A stretch of DNA of 64,000 nt, taken from the NCBI RefSeq assembly GCF_001641265.1, contig NW_020167521.1, forward strand, positions 1,550,001 through 1,614,000, read 5' to 3'. The position numbers and the translations under genes are program-made. Positions 11,434 through 23,206 of this stretch are shown one piece after another. Source of the stretch: Pseudogymnoascus destructans. Lineage: Eukaryota > Ascomycota > Leotiomycetes > Thelebolales > Thelebolaceae. The first letter of the stretch is position 1, and each line of letters begins with the position of its first letter. The notes below the pieces were generated by a model. It did not search any database, was not told where the DNA came from, and saw only the letters and a list, made by a program, of their open reading frames with translations.

Positions 11434-14142
11434 ATGGATGTAGCCGAAGCTTTTCGGCAGGGCCTGGGGTCGGTGAGCAAGGCACGAGAGGCTCGAACCC
11501 CTCGCGCGAGGGAGAGCAGCCATGAGAGCGACGGGAACTCGAACTCACCAAGAATCGCGCACACATTAGCCGCATGTTGCCGATGTCGACAGGTTAGTAC
11601 CTCTTGATACAGCGATAATAGGCTTTCATGTTGCCGTTTACTAATGCTCTGATAGAGAAAGACGCGGTGCGACCCAACCCTTCCGAAGTGCCTGCCCTGC
11701 GAACGAAAGGGCTCTGTCTGCGAATATTATGATACCACGAAAAACAAGAAGATATCTCGAACCTATGTGATCCGCCTCCAGGATCGAGTCCGCGCCCTAC
11801 AACTGGAACTAGGACGATATGTTGACGATGATGATGCTCAAATTAAGACGGAGGATTCGATACGTCCTGGAGGTCTCGTTCGATTGGAGGAGGACGATGA
11901 GATGCCACGATATCTTGGGCCCTCGAGCGGCATTGCCATGACGAGATTGGTGATGGAGGAAGCTAGGCGCTACACAGATTCCAGGAGCATTCGTGAACTT
12001 GTGCCGGAGGTTAGCACTCGACGAGCTCCCGGCCAGTCTCCGGAGTCCATCCAAGAGAGGATGAAATCATACCCGATGATCAGTGCCATTCCAGCAGATC
12101 GATTGCCAAATCGATCAGTGACTGATAAGCTGATAGAAGTCTTCAATCAAAAAGGTCGGTCATTAAATTTCCCGCTCTATTGAACGAGTAGCGATTAACC
12201 AATTCGCAGCTCAGTATCTTTTCCCTACCTTACATGAGCCTACATTTTATAAGGAATGTGATGAAGTTTATGCTGGCGGTACAGACCCGGTTAAGAACTT
12301 TATTGTGCGAATAGTTCTAGCCATCAGCATGCAGAAGCTTGATTCGCAATATGCGGGCCTGGCGGATAGCTACTACTTGGCTGCCATGCAAAGCGTTGAT
12401 GAAGTGGTGCGGCCAAAAGATCTCAGGACATTACAATGCCTCGTCCTGATAGCACAATATTCCCTCTTGACGCCTACCAAGACACCGATATACTACATAG
12501 TTGGCCTCGCAACGAGATTATGCCAGCAGTTAGGCCTCACAGAAGAGAAGACCATTGTTCAGGGCGTGTCTCTTGGGCAAGTTGATCCACTACAGATGGA
12601 CATGAGAAGGCGCTTATCATGGATTGTACTCTCGATGGAGTTTGGGCTGGCGCATAGCCTTGGTCGTCCCAATGGATATGCCACTGGTCAAGACCATGTC
12701 GATGTCGGCTTCTTTGCCACAGTCGATGATGAATACATCACGCCGGGTGGGATCACTACCAACCAGATATCAGAAAAGAAGGTCATGGCGGTTCATTTCT
12801 TCAAAATGCGTTTGCTACAAGCTGAAATACGCCGAGTACTGTACCAAAGGAAACGGTCTGAGCCCAAAAACGACTCACACCCTTGGTTCCCTCAGATGGA
12901 AGAAAAACTTCAATCTTGGCTAGAAGCAGCCCCTGAGAACCCTAGCTGGAGCAAACCTTGGTATGGCAAATTTCCTTCAGATCGTTTCGAATATTCGCTA
13001 ACCCTTCTCATAGGTTTACTGGCAAGGTCAACACCATGATTGTATTCCTTTTTCGCCCTTCTCCTCAGGTTCCAAAGCCATCTGCTCGTGGCGCTATAAT
13101 GTGCTACGACGCCTCAGCGTATAATATCAAGATGCAACACCATCAGATGGACAATCCTTCTGTGGACGTTACTTGGATCTTCCTTCAGAGCCTGTTCATG
13201 GCTGTGAACACACTTCTCTGGTCGATATCATACCCAGACGTGAGAAGTCTGCACCCGAAAGAAGAACTTGAAGAACTCCTCGAGTTGGCGGTAGGCGTGA
13301 TGGTCCGCTGTACCGACCGATGGCCTGGTAGCAAACCCGCGTCAGAGCTTTATCAACGGCTTGGGCGAGCGTGTTTCAAGGCCTATGATGGTGGAAAGGT
13401 TTCCGATTCCTCCTCTTCACTCTCGGCAAACTCACCTGCATCAATCAACGAATCCATGTCATCCCCATTTTCTTACCACTCAAATATTACTGCGTCATCC
13501 ATAGCGTATTCTCAGAATTCACAAGAGCCAGCTCCAACTTTCAGCTACGTGTTTAACCAGTCTCCTGAGAATACTGCGGCAAATGAGTACCACCAGAACG
13601 TTCGATTCCAGCAACAGCAGCCTACATTTCGGTCAGATTCCATTTTCATGCAGCCGGCGACTCGCTCGACAGATCGACGCTTCAGTTACTTCCCTCCTGA
13701 GTATGGGCAAGTAGAGCCACAGTCGTACCAGATTCAGCCAGAGCAACCTCAATCGCAGCAGGCTCAACAGCAACCACAGCAGCCTCAACCACAGCTACCT
13801 CAACCACAGCTACCTCAGCAACAGCAGCCACTACCGCCTCAGTGGGGCCCTACACCTGTTCAGACTGCCACATTGCCAATGCAAGCCCCAGGACCCACAA
13901 CGGCCCAACAAAGTTTCAACAGTCTGGATGAGACCAACTACTTCATCCAACCGACGTACAACTTTGGGCCACTAGTATATACCGATCAAGACTATGATAC
14001 GCAGACAGACCGTATGGGGAGCTTGAGCTACAGCCAACAGGTGGAACTCATGGAGAGCCTGGAGACTAATGGGCTTGATGGCATTGATGATTACCTGGGG
14101 TTGGTCCCGCCGACTTATTATAATCCGTCGAGTGCGCTATGA
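11434..14142 (+). CDS. Zn2Cys6 fungal transcription factor with Pro/Gln-rich tail
   Basis: Four exons: 11434-11592, 11656-12154, 12210-12960 and 13014-14142, giving 845 aa. The start is the first ATG after an in-frame TGA. The zinc cluster is split by intron 1 and reads C48, C51, C58, C65, C68 and C75 (CX2CX6CX6CX2CX6C), followed by RLQDRVRALQLEL, a likely dimerising coil. The fungal transcription-factor middle homology region is visible: QYLFPTLHEPTFYKE, FIVRIVLAISMQ, CLVLIAQYSLLTPTKTPIYYIVGLATRLCQQLGL and RRRLSWIVLSMEFGLAHSLGRP. Intron 3 (GTATGG, CTAAC, CATAG) removes the premature stop at 13037-13039. The last 250 residues are Ser/Gln/Pro-rich, with a PQ tract near 13730-13850 that suits an activation domain. 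It is nuclear; the regulon is unknown. Its last codons are repeated downstream (see the 67-bp repeat). Confidence 0.88.
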
Positions 14143-14362
14143 CGATAATCATGTCTAACAGTAGCTGCACTAAGGGATTATGGATGATCTTGTAGCGCAG
14201 CTCCGAAGCTGCGGTTATAGAACTCCATGGCTTCATTTTTGGCTAACGGAGTTGATTGGTTACGATGAGACATGACATTTTGGCGTAACAGGGCGTATAA
14301 TCCGTCGAGTGCGCTATGACGATAATCATGTCTAACAGTAGCTGCACTAAGGGATTATGGAT
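14119..14362. repeat. 67-bp exact direct repeat spanning a stop codon
   Basis: Bases 14119-14185 and 14296-14362 are identical, offset by 177 bp. The first copy contains the last codons (YNPSSAL) and stop of the upstream transcription factor plus the start of its 3' UTR. The second copy lies wholly in the 3' flank. The 110 bp between them are unique. Exact identity suggests a recent local duplication. The rest of the 338-bp gap to the next gene shows nothing else. Confidence 0.9.
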
Positions 14363-14480
14363 TGCGGGGTATTGCATTAGACATTATTTGGAAATCACTT
14401 GGGGGACTCGAGCGGGAACATTTGAAGAGAGATCTTGGGGGAGTAGTAGGAGGATTTAAACCTCTATAAATGATTTATAT

Positions 14481-16333
14481 TTATTTAGCCCCAGAAACAA
14501 CTATACTCGGCAGATCCTTGATATCAACATGCTCCTGTGTCCCCAAATCCACAACTCGCACCGCCTCCAGGCCCAGCACCCCGCTTTGGAGCGAAATAAA
14601 CCGCAGCTCGGTCATGTGACATGCGCTGGGTGCCAGGGGGCCAACACGAACGTCGGTGCTGTAGCATATGATGTCGGCGCACTCGATGCCGGCGCCCTTC
14701 TGCGCGGCGTGTAGGATATTCTCGTCGAGCACTGCGTCCGCGATGTCGGTGTTGGCGCCGCCAGAAGCTGCTTTCTGCTGTGTGTACGAGCTTGAGAGCG
14801 GCCGGTTCGTCGGGGCGCGGTGGTGCGAAGAGGATTGGATTCTACGCTTTGCGATCGGGATGAGTGCCAGCTTGCGCGAGTGGTCAGAGCGGTTCACGAC
14901 GAAGACGGTCCAGGTGAAGAAGTCGCCTTGGTAGATTGGGGTTGTTGGGGCGGTGAAGGTCATGGTGACGCCAAAGTCGGGGACGGAGAGGGAACGCTGG
15001 TGTTTGGTTGTGAATTCGATGGTGGGAAGAGCATCGGGTCGGGATGCGGCGAGCGAGGTGTTTAGGGCCTCGTGGTTGGAGGATATGCTTAGCTGGGCTG
15101 AGCGGTGGTCGCGCTGGATGGTTGCGCTTGGGTTTCCGAAGCCGGGGTTCAGGGGGGGCGCGAAGTCAACGCTTGTGGCCCAAATCATGGTGATTTTTGG
15201 CAGGCAGTTGGAAGAGACGCAGACGGTGCCAGTGACGGTGACGCGTAGCGGCTTTACTGGGTTTGAAGATTGCTCCAGAGGAGTGCGTGAGAGGCGATAT
15301 ACTAAGGTGACATCGTCTTTTGGAAGGCAGTCCATGGGAAGTGCCATATCAGGGGCTGTGTTCAGATCTTCAACGTTTCCGTCAGTAAGCTTAAAATCAA
15401 TTGACGACAAGCTGAGGGAGTTGCCAGCCCATGGGGTGGCCTCTATGTCTAAGGAGGCGAAAATGCAAGGGTTGCTTTGTGTGTTGTTTGGTCTTGCATA
15501 ACGTGCTCGTAGTTGGAATGCAGGTAATATCTTAAGAGGGCGCGCAGGTGCTATCCTCAATGGGCTGAGAGAATCAGCCTCGCCTGGTGAAACTGGTTTA
15601 ACCCGTGAGACCCGTAGAGCAGATAGGCGGGGCATGGCATCTCCAAGAGCCGGATCCCCGTTGAAGGATTCAAACAGGTTGATTCCTGAAGGCATCTGAC
15701 TGGGCAGGTATTCGTTCTGCCGAATCATCGCCTTCAGCTGCTTTGCTGTTTTTAAGTTCGCGGAAATTGAAAAGACGACGGAAGGGCTTTGGAGGCGCAG
15801 CCTACCAGGCCTTGTGAGAGGGACTGGGAACTTCCAGACCACTAAAAGACTCGTTTTATCGTCCTCCCCGGGACTTTTAATGATAACAGGTGCATCTTTG
15901 AGCTGATCATTTGATCCTGAATAAATCAATTCATGACCGGACTGGCCTTGTGGATCTGTCAGTGCATTGACAACGTTGGCATCTACCGTGACCACCAGCC
16001 GGTCAAGGTATCGATGAACAGCCCTTTCATCCAAATGTGGTGTCTGTAAAACAACATAGACATTCAATATTTCATCTATAATCTAGTGATAAGTAAGATA
16101 TGAATTTTCGATGAGCCAATCATTTACTCACCAAAGAATATGGTTTGCCTCAGGGCCATGTCCTGAAGAGCCGCTTCTACATCGCCATTTTTTGCAAGTG
16201 AAGTCCGCAGCCCTTCTTCAAGACTTAATTCTGTAAATTCCGGGACAATTGTCTGAATAATTGAAGTTTCCACAAATTCCAAGCTGCCACGAGACTGTTG
16301 TGGATGGTCATCGTCAGACATCTCGATTCTCAA
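14481..16333 (-). CDS. TRS65: TRAPPII complex subunit Trs65
   Basis: Two exons: 16333-16132 and 16075-14481, giving 598 aa. The intron (GTGAGT to ATTATAG) is 56 nt. Using the ATAG acceptor gives IFFDEILNVYVVLQTPHLDER in frame, whereas an earlier CTAG would run into a stop. The protein matches fungal TRAPP trafficking subunit Trs65, which belongs to the TRAPPII complex, the Rab exchange factor at the late Golgi. Family-like features are the beta-rich C-terminal half with FGVTMTFTAPTTPIYQGDFFTWTVFVVNRS and an ending LGLEAVRVVDLGTQEHVDIKDLP. Met-1 and Met-5 are both possible starts. It is divergent to PRP40. Confidence 0.85.
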
Positions 16334-16691
16334 AGCTTATATACCCCCCTCCCTGTAATATATATACAGGACAGAACAGAAGTCGGTAAGCTGACTCCAA
16401 AACAAAACATAAATGATTTCTGCAATTTTATGCTCCAGCCTCGCAAAGGTCGCTTGGATTAAATTCAGGTGTTAGTTGTGGCTTATTGTGAATCCGAAGT
16501 GCATTGTTGCATCTCTCCTTTAAGTTCCTGGCACGGTGGCTACTGCCGTATCACAATCTTGATTGGATAACGCCTTCCAGGTGTACTACGCCGCAAATTG
16601 ACCTTCGAGACCACTAGCGCAGGCGACCTCCAAATACTTTGATAGTCCTAACATTTTCCGTAACGTTATTCCATCAACATCAACCAGAATA
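16334..16691. promoter_or_regulatory. Divergent promoter region TRS65/PRP40
   Basis: A 358-bp spacer between two outward-reading starts. A short TATATATA run lies near 16360 on the TRS65 side, at a distance where it could be a TATA-like element. No gene is seen here. Confidence 0.45.
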
Positions 16692-19528
16692 ATGAACGGC
16701 ATCAATGGGCACATGGCCCCTCCGGGCCTTTGGCAAGAGGCGCGCAATGCCGAAGGGCGAGTGTATTACTACAACACTATCACCAAAGCGACCCAGTGGA
16801 CCAAACCTGAGGAGCTCATGACTGTAGTGGAGGTAAGATAAACAACGGTATTAGGCATTGAAATAAGCTAACACAAAACAGCGCGCTCTGGCCGATCAAC
16901 CATGGAAGGAATACACTGCTGAAGGTGGCCGTAAATACTGGTATAATACCGAAAGCAAACAGAGCTCGTGGGAGATGCCCGCGGTCTTCAAGGATGCGCT
17001 TTCGAAAGAAGCTGTTCCTGCGCAAGCCGCGACGCCATCGTAAGTTACACTTCTTATTATCCACCTTATATATGCCGATCTGATCTATTTAGTGCCCCGA
17101 AATTTGTTGCTGGAGGAGGTTTCTCGCAGTACGATCAGCCACGCGACAGAGAGCCGGTTGGCGAAGCTCGTCAAATCGCATATGGCAACGATGTCAACGG
17201 AAGCAGAGCCCAAGTGTTCGTGCCCGCAAATACCGACCCCGACTATTCAACTTTCGAAGAAGCAGAGACAGCGTTTTTGAAGCTTCTCCGACGAAGCGGA
17301 GTGAGGCCGGATTGGACTTGGGAAGAGGCCATGCGCGCGATTATCAGAGATCCACAATACAGAGCTTTGAAAGATCCAAAAGATCGCAAGGCGGCTTTTG
17401 AGAAATTCGCGGTCGAGGTGCGCCTAGAAGAAAAGGATCGGGCGAAGGAGAGGCTTACCAAGCTTCGTACGGATTTCAGCACTATGCTGCGAAGTCACCC
17501 TGAGATCAAGCATTATTCACGCTGGAAGACTGTTAGACCTATCATTGAAGGCGAAACGATCTTCAGGTCCACAGACGACGACAATGAGCGGCGCCAACTA
17601 TTCGAAGATTACATTATTGAGTTAAAGAAGACAAACATGGAGCGCGAGGCTTCAACTCGCAGGGCCGCTATGGACGAGCTTGTTGAGATCATGCATGGTC
17701 TTAACCTGGAACCGTACACTAGATGGGCAGAGGCACAAGGTATCATCCAATCAAACCAGCGATTCAAAGGTGATGAGAAATTTCAGACACTCACGAAATC
17801 TGATATGTTGACCGCTTTCGAGAATCATATCAAGTCTCTGGAGAGAACATTCAACGATGCTCGCCAACAGCAGAAAAATCAGAAATCGAGACGAGAACGC
17901 CAGAACCGCGACCGCTTCATTGACCTTCTGAATGACTTGAGGAAAGCTGGAAAGATCAAGGCTGGGGCTAAATGGAGTCAAGTATACCCCTTAGTTCAAT
18001 CTGACGAAAGGTACACCAATATGCTCGGTCAACCAGGCTCTACGCCACTGGATTTGTTTTGGGACATTGTTGAAGAAGAGGAACGAGCCTTGCGTGGAAC
18101 TCGGAATGATATATTGGACGTGTTGGATGTTTGTAATCCCCCTTTTTCCGTCGAGTTTACCTTTATTAACGCCTTACAGGACAAACGTTTTGAGATACAG
18201 CAGAAGACCACCTTTGAGGAGTTCCTTACCCTTATGCAAACAGACCGGCGTACTGCTAACATCGATCGAGACGCTTTGTCTTTGATATTTGGAAGGGTGA
18301 GTTGAATCAAAATCTTTGGGTTCCGCGTGCTTTGCTGACAGATTATAGCTGCATGAGAAGGTATCTCGTCGAAATGAAGACGACAAACATATGGCAGAGC
18401 GAAAGCAACGCCGTGCTGTAGATGACCTGCGATCTTACATGAAACATCTGGAGCCTCCAATCAAGGCGGATGACACTTATGAGAAGGTTAAGCCTCGCAT
18501 TGAGCGATCAGGAGAGTACCTTGCCCTTCCCATTGATGATCTACGCCGCTCTGCTTTCGATAAGGTTATTCGTCGTTTGAAAGACAAGGAAAATGATGAG
18601 AGAGATCGAGCCAAGCGCCGTGACAGAGAGTCTATCGAGAGATCAAGCTATCGAGATGGGGAAAGAGAGAGAATTGACAGGGATAGAGGTGAGAGATCTC
18701 ACCGAAATGGTGTCCGCCATGCTAGGCCAAGTCGCAGCCCCGAGCCCGATGCATACGAGGCAGACAGACGCAAGGCTATCGCCGATCGTGAGAAGAACTA
18801 CCGCAAAGGTAACGTTGCAGATACTCTACTCTCACCTGCCCGCCGAGGAAGCGATCGGTCTGAAAGGGATCGCGACTTTGATAGGTCTCACAGAAGCCGG
18901 CGTGATGATCCTCTCGATCACCATGAGAGGGATCCCCGCGACAAGAGAGAGCGAGATGACGACCGCGAGAGGCTCTATAGGAGGAGAGGTGACCCAAGGG
19001 GTAGCATTGATGAGTTGCCCTATGGTGATGAGAGGCCGAGTTCGGTCAGGCGTAGAAGGGCTGACAGTGACCTTGAAAGCGGGGGTAGCAAAAGGGATTC
19101 TAAGGTTCGTCGATTTTCTAAAAACTGTGCTCAGCGTGATCACAATTTCGGCCGTCTGGCCTCCCCGTATTAGGAGTAGGTATGCTTGACCAACAAGATC
19201 TCTAAGAGTATTGCTCTCGAGGTTTCAAACAATAGTTGTTGTTGTGGTTAAAGAAGCTAAGCTCAAAGAGACTCCCGGCCGATGGTGGGGTTGGAGAAAT
19301 GACATATTATAACTCCCACGATACCACGTAACAACATTTGTGATATAGTAAGAACATTGCCCTAACATTACATTTCTATAGAGGACAAGGAGGGAACGAA
19401 CCCCGCCACGAGAGTCTCCCGCACAGGACCGTGCCTTGAAGGCTAAGACGCCAACCACAACATTGCCGCCAAAGGAGGATCCAGCCGTACACTCAGGAAG
19501 CGAAGAAGGCGAAATTGAAGAAGAGTAG
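16692..19528 (+). CDS. PRP40: U1 snRNP splicing factor Prp40 (WW and FF domains)
   Basis: Six exons: 16692-16832, 16882-17039, 17093-18128, 18180-18296, 18349-19104 and 19382-19528, giving 784 aa. Two WW domains open the protein: WQEARNAEGRVYYYNTITKATQW.KP and WKEYTAEGGRKYWYNTESKQSSWEMP. Then come four to five FF domains (residues about 130-510), and a tail rich in Arg, Asp and Ser (RD/RS-like). It ends AVHSGSEEGEIEEE, as in fungal relatives. Prp40 is part of U1 snRNP and bridges the 5' splice site and branch site early in splicing. The 51-nt intron 18129-18179 (GTTTGT...TACAG) has no stop and keeps frame, so it could be retained silently. The last intron is 277 nt, longer than its neighbours, with CTAAC near its end. 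Confidence 0.92.
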
Positions 19529-20108
19529 GGAACTAACATGCCATCGGAAGGCACTGTACAAGACCTGTACGTACTAAGTTAACATTTTCGGCCCAACACG
19601 ATAACCTCGGCCATATGACAGTTCTATTCTAGCCAATCTTTAACTGCACCAAAAGAGATATCCAAATCACGATCATAAAGCCCAGGGACAACTAGTGGGA
19701 CATCTGGTGTGTATATCGTATCTCTTTGCTTTTATTCGATGAACTAGTTTTAAAGCCGTAAATGAATCCATTTCGGAATACTTAATATGAATGACGATGC
19801 CAACAGTAGAAGATTTTTGTTCTCCATGCTAGCTTTAAATCACCACCCAGACGGCACTCATCCGCTTCATTCATTGCCCCTCAATCTATACCATGTGCAG
19901 TAAAGAGAACAGCTATCAGTGTAGGACCAGGCAACAGGGGATAGAGCGCCGCCGCTATCGTTAGTCATCCGGATCGTCTTCTTCGTTAACCTCTTCCTCC
20001 TCAGCCAACCCAGGAGAACCCCCTCTATGTAATACCGCTCCTGATGCCAACCCAGTAACGCCTAATGATGCATCTAAAGCCGGTGTGTTTTTATATTGAG
20101 TGCCCTTT
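19529..20108. other. Convergent intergenic region PRP40/RLI1
   Basis: The 3' ends of both genes meet here, over 580 bp. The only coding-like stretch is a 54-residue minus-strand frame (19961-20125), reported separately; the rest shows nothing. Confidence 0.4.
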
Positions 20109-20125
20109 TCAACTCTTATTCTCAT
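19961..20125 (-). other. Short acidic open frame overlapping the last exon of RLI1 (doubtful)
   Basis: A 54-codon frame starts at an ATG inside the last RLI1 exon, in another frame, and ends ...AEEEEVNEEDDPDD. It resembles no family I know. It could be chance, a downstream ORF in the RLI1 transcript, or an alternative RLI1 C-terminus. The acidic ending looks protein-like but proves nothing. Confidence 0.15.
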
Positions 20126-22328
20126 CCAGGAAGAACTAGGCCTCGTTAGTACATTCTTGGGTATATGGATGGAAAATGCTTACGTAGTTTCCACTCAACT
20201 TCTGTTCCTGGTCCAGCTGAGAGTTCAGCTTGTTAATACGTGGCCTGAAGTTGGTCGGGTCACGGCGGAAGGTAACATCAAGGTTTTTGAGGAACTTGTT
20301 GCAACCAGTAAGGAGGGACTCGGGTGTATGAGCGCGAGCCTCAATTCCTGGCTCACCGTCGAAGACGATGACACGGTCGGCGAGATAAGTTGCCATGATG
20401 AAATCGTGCTCCACAACGAAGGCTGTCTTCTTCGAGTGCATGATGAATCGCTTGATGACGCGAGCAGCAATAATACGCTGCTCGGAATCGAGGTAGGCAG
20501 ACGGCTCATCGATTAGGTAAATATCAGCCGGCATACCAAGGGCGAGGACGATAGCCACACGTTGCAATTCTCCGCCAGACAGGTTCTTCACTTCCTGGTC
20601 AATGAAATCCTCGAGCTTCAACGGCTTGACAACATCAGTCTGGAACTGGGGAGAAAGGAACGCAGTCTTGATCTTCTTGAAGAACAGCTGGCGAACACTG
20701 CCGTCAAACTTAGGTGTGATCTTCTGGGGCTTCATGCTGATCTTCATGTCGGGGACCTTTCTATTGCCATCGGGCTTTGTAGCGCCAGCCAGCATCTTAC
20801 AGAATGTCGTCTTTCCCGTTCCGTTCTCTCCCATCATCACAATAATTTCCGAGTCCGTAAAGTCACCGTCGTCAATCGTAAGATGGAAGTTTCCTAGGGT
20901 CTTCTCCATGGACGGGTATTGGAAGGCGCGCGAACGATCAACTATGAATTCGTCTCCGGCTTCTGCGATGCGGAAAGTCAAGGACTCGTCTCGGAAACGC
21001 AAGTTCTCGGTTGGGATATGGCCATCCAGGAAAATATTGATGCCTTCACGGACCGATGCAGGCATAGTAACAACACCGTACACTGCTGGGCGGCCGTAGA
21101 GCACACAGATGAAGTCGGAAAGATAATCCAGCACGGACAAATCGTGCTCGACACAGATCACGTAGTTAGATGATTTGAGAAGGGAGCGGATGATCTTGGC
21201 TGCACTCAGACGCTGCTTCACATCCAGGTAGGACGACGGCTCGTCAAACATGTAGACATCGGCTTGCTGGACACAGACTGTTCCGATGGCGAAACGCTGA
21301 AGCTCTCCTCCAGAAAGAAGGTTGATATCACGATCCATAACATGATTCAACTCTGTATGTAATTAGTACAACAGAGTCAATATAAATGAATATATCTGCT
21401 CACCTAAAACATCACAGACTTCCTTGAGGTTGTCCATCTGAGACCTGCCCTCGATCAAGGCCTGGACCGACTTGTCCGGTGCTCGCACAGCTTTGGGGAT
21501 TTGGTCGACATATTGGGGCTTTACAACAGCCTTGAGGTCGTCTTCGAGGAGTTTCGTGAAATAGTCTGTAGCCTTTGTCAGAACATTTGCTTCCTCCACT
21601 TTCACAGGGTACACAGACTTTGTAGTTCCGAGCCACGGAAGTATTTGATGACGTCTTCCCAGTCTGGGGGGTTTTCGAATCTTCCGAGATTGGGCTTGAG
21701 CTTTCCACTCAGGATCTTCAAGGCCGTACTCTTTCCGATACCGTTGGTTCCGACAAGACCAAGCACCTGTCCGGGTCTTGGCATGGGCAAGCGATGCAGC
21801 TTGAAGCTATTCGCGGAATAACGATGGGTAACTTGAGACTCGAGGTTGGTCGGCAAGTTGATGATGTTGATTGCGCCAAATGGGCACTTCTTGGGGCAAA
21901 TACCACATCCTATGCAGAGTGTCTCGGATATGAAAGCGATTTTCGATGAGGCGTCGACTTCGATACAGAGGCGACCACTGCGAACAACAGGGCACGATTT
22001 CTTGCACTCTTGCCTACATTTCTATTTCCATCATTAGTGCCATACCATTATCGTTCGAACAAATGTATATACCTTCGGCTTGCACTGTATGCGACGGGCT
22101 TAATTAGCATTTGTGATCCCTTAAACTTCAACGCGGGGTAGTAGTGGGGTAGCCATGGTGGCAATATGTTTCGCACCTTGTCGCTATTGATGATCGCGAT
22201 TCTATTCAAATCAAACAATCAGTATATATCACAGCAAGACAACCCAATAATACCCAGTGAGCTGCCTGGGGTTATGCTTCTAAAGTCGTGAGCGGCGGCG
22301 TGGCATACCTGGTAAGTTTATCAGCCAT
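20109..22328 (-). CDS. RLI1: ABC-type ribosome recycling factor Rli1/ABCE1
   Basis: Seven exons: 22328-22309, 22201-22177, 22084-22073, 22021-21619, 21565-21404, 21352-20184 and 20135-20109, giving 605 aa. The third exon is 12 nt and encodes CKPK, including C16, the first Fe-S ligand; without it the domain lacks that cysteine. The spliced start reads MADKLTRIAIINSDK-CKPK-KCRQECKKSC, followed by a second cluster LCIGCGICPKKCP. Two ATPase domains follow: Walker A GTNGIGKST and GENGTGKTT, signatures LSGGELQRFAIG and LSGGELQRVAIV, Walker B MFDEPSSYLD and LIDEPSAYLD, and the hinge-type C-terminus SGNYFFLDENKS. ABCE1 splits 80S ribosomes after termination and acts in initiation and ribosome export; it is essential in yeast. 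It is complete and full length for the family (about 600 aa). Confidence 0.95.
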
Positions 22329-23206
22329 CTTGGGTTCTTCGGCTTAAGAGCCACTCAAACGAGCCGGGTATTTGCTGGTTTGGGCCCCTATTTATTTCAA
22401 GGACAACGTCGAATATTTGTGGCAAAGCGACAAAAATAATTTATATTTCGATTTTGGAGAATGTCGGGTTTGTGACTTTGGCGTCGAGATTTGTTTGGTG
22501 GTAGCGTGGGTCCTCGCGATGACAAAATCCTTTTGATCTGTGCTCATTCGTGTGAAACGGCCCGCGCTAATTCCGGTGTAAGCGAGTCTTCATGTTGAAT
22601 GTAACCACTGGGTAGTCCAGTCCAGCTTCACGGTCTTCACTGTGAATGAAGCGAACGTCTCCTTCATGTACGACAACCACCAATTCCACCAGTCATTGAC
22701 GGATAATACCTTTTGATTAAGCTGCCTGGAAGGCCTTTTCATTATGGCTTGTAAGTATTCTTTTTCCAAAGTTCTTTTGCCGCCTTATTGCGCTCCAGTT
22801 GCTCCCAGGCTATCACCGTGCCTACCGCCCGCTCACAGTTACGCCGTCTTCTATACAGCTATATTGTTCAGGTTCTTGGACATGTAGAAGCGTCTAAGTT
22901 GATGAATACACACTCTCTGAGGTTTCTATCAGATTTTGTACTCACTTGAGCGAGCGCTTTGGGAGCGCGTGTGTCCACTACCCCGAGTGCAACTCATCAG
23001 CCTCATTCTGATACATCATCGAATGCAATGCGCCGGCGAGGATATGAAGGCATTTAGATGTGTTTTAGATGCTGTGCATATCGATTTACGGTCACAGATA
23101 GCAGATGCACTACACCGTGTGAACCCGATGCCGATTGCATCATTTGGAAGGTTATTTACGCTGACACTACCGTCTTATAGCAGGCAGCTCGTCACCGTCA
23201 GAAAAT
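22329..23206. promoter_or_regulatory. Divergent promoter region RLI1/CHD1
   Basis: An 878-bp spacer between two outward-reading starts. An open plus frame 22936-23316 overlaps the CHD1 start in another frame and shows no family features. A 5' UTR intron of CHD1 is possible here but I could not fix its ends. Confidence 0.45.
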
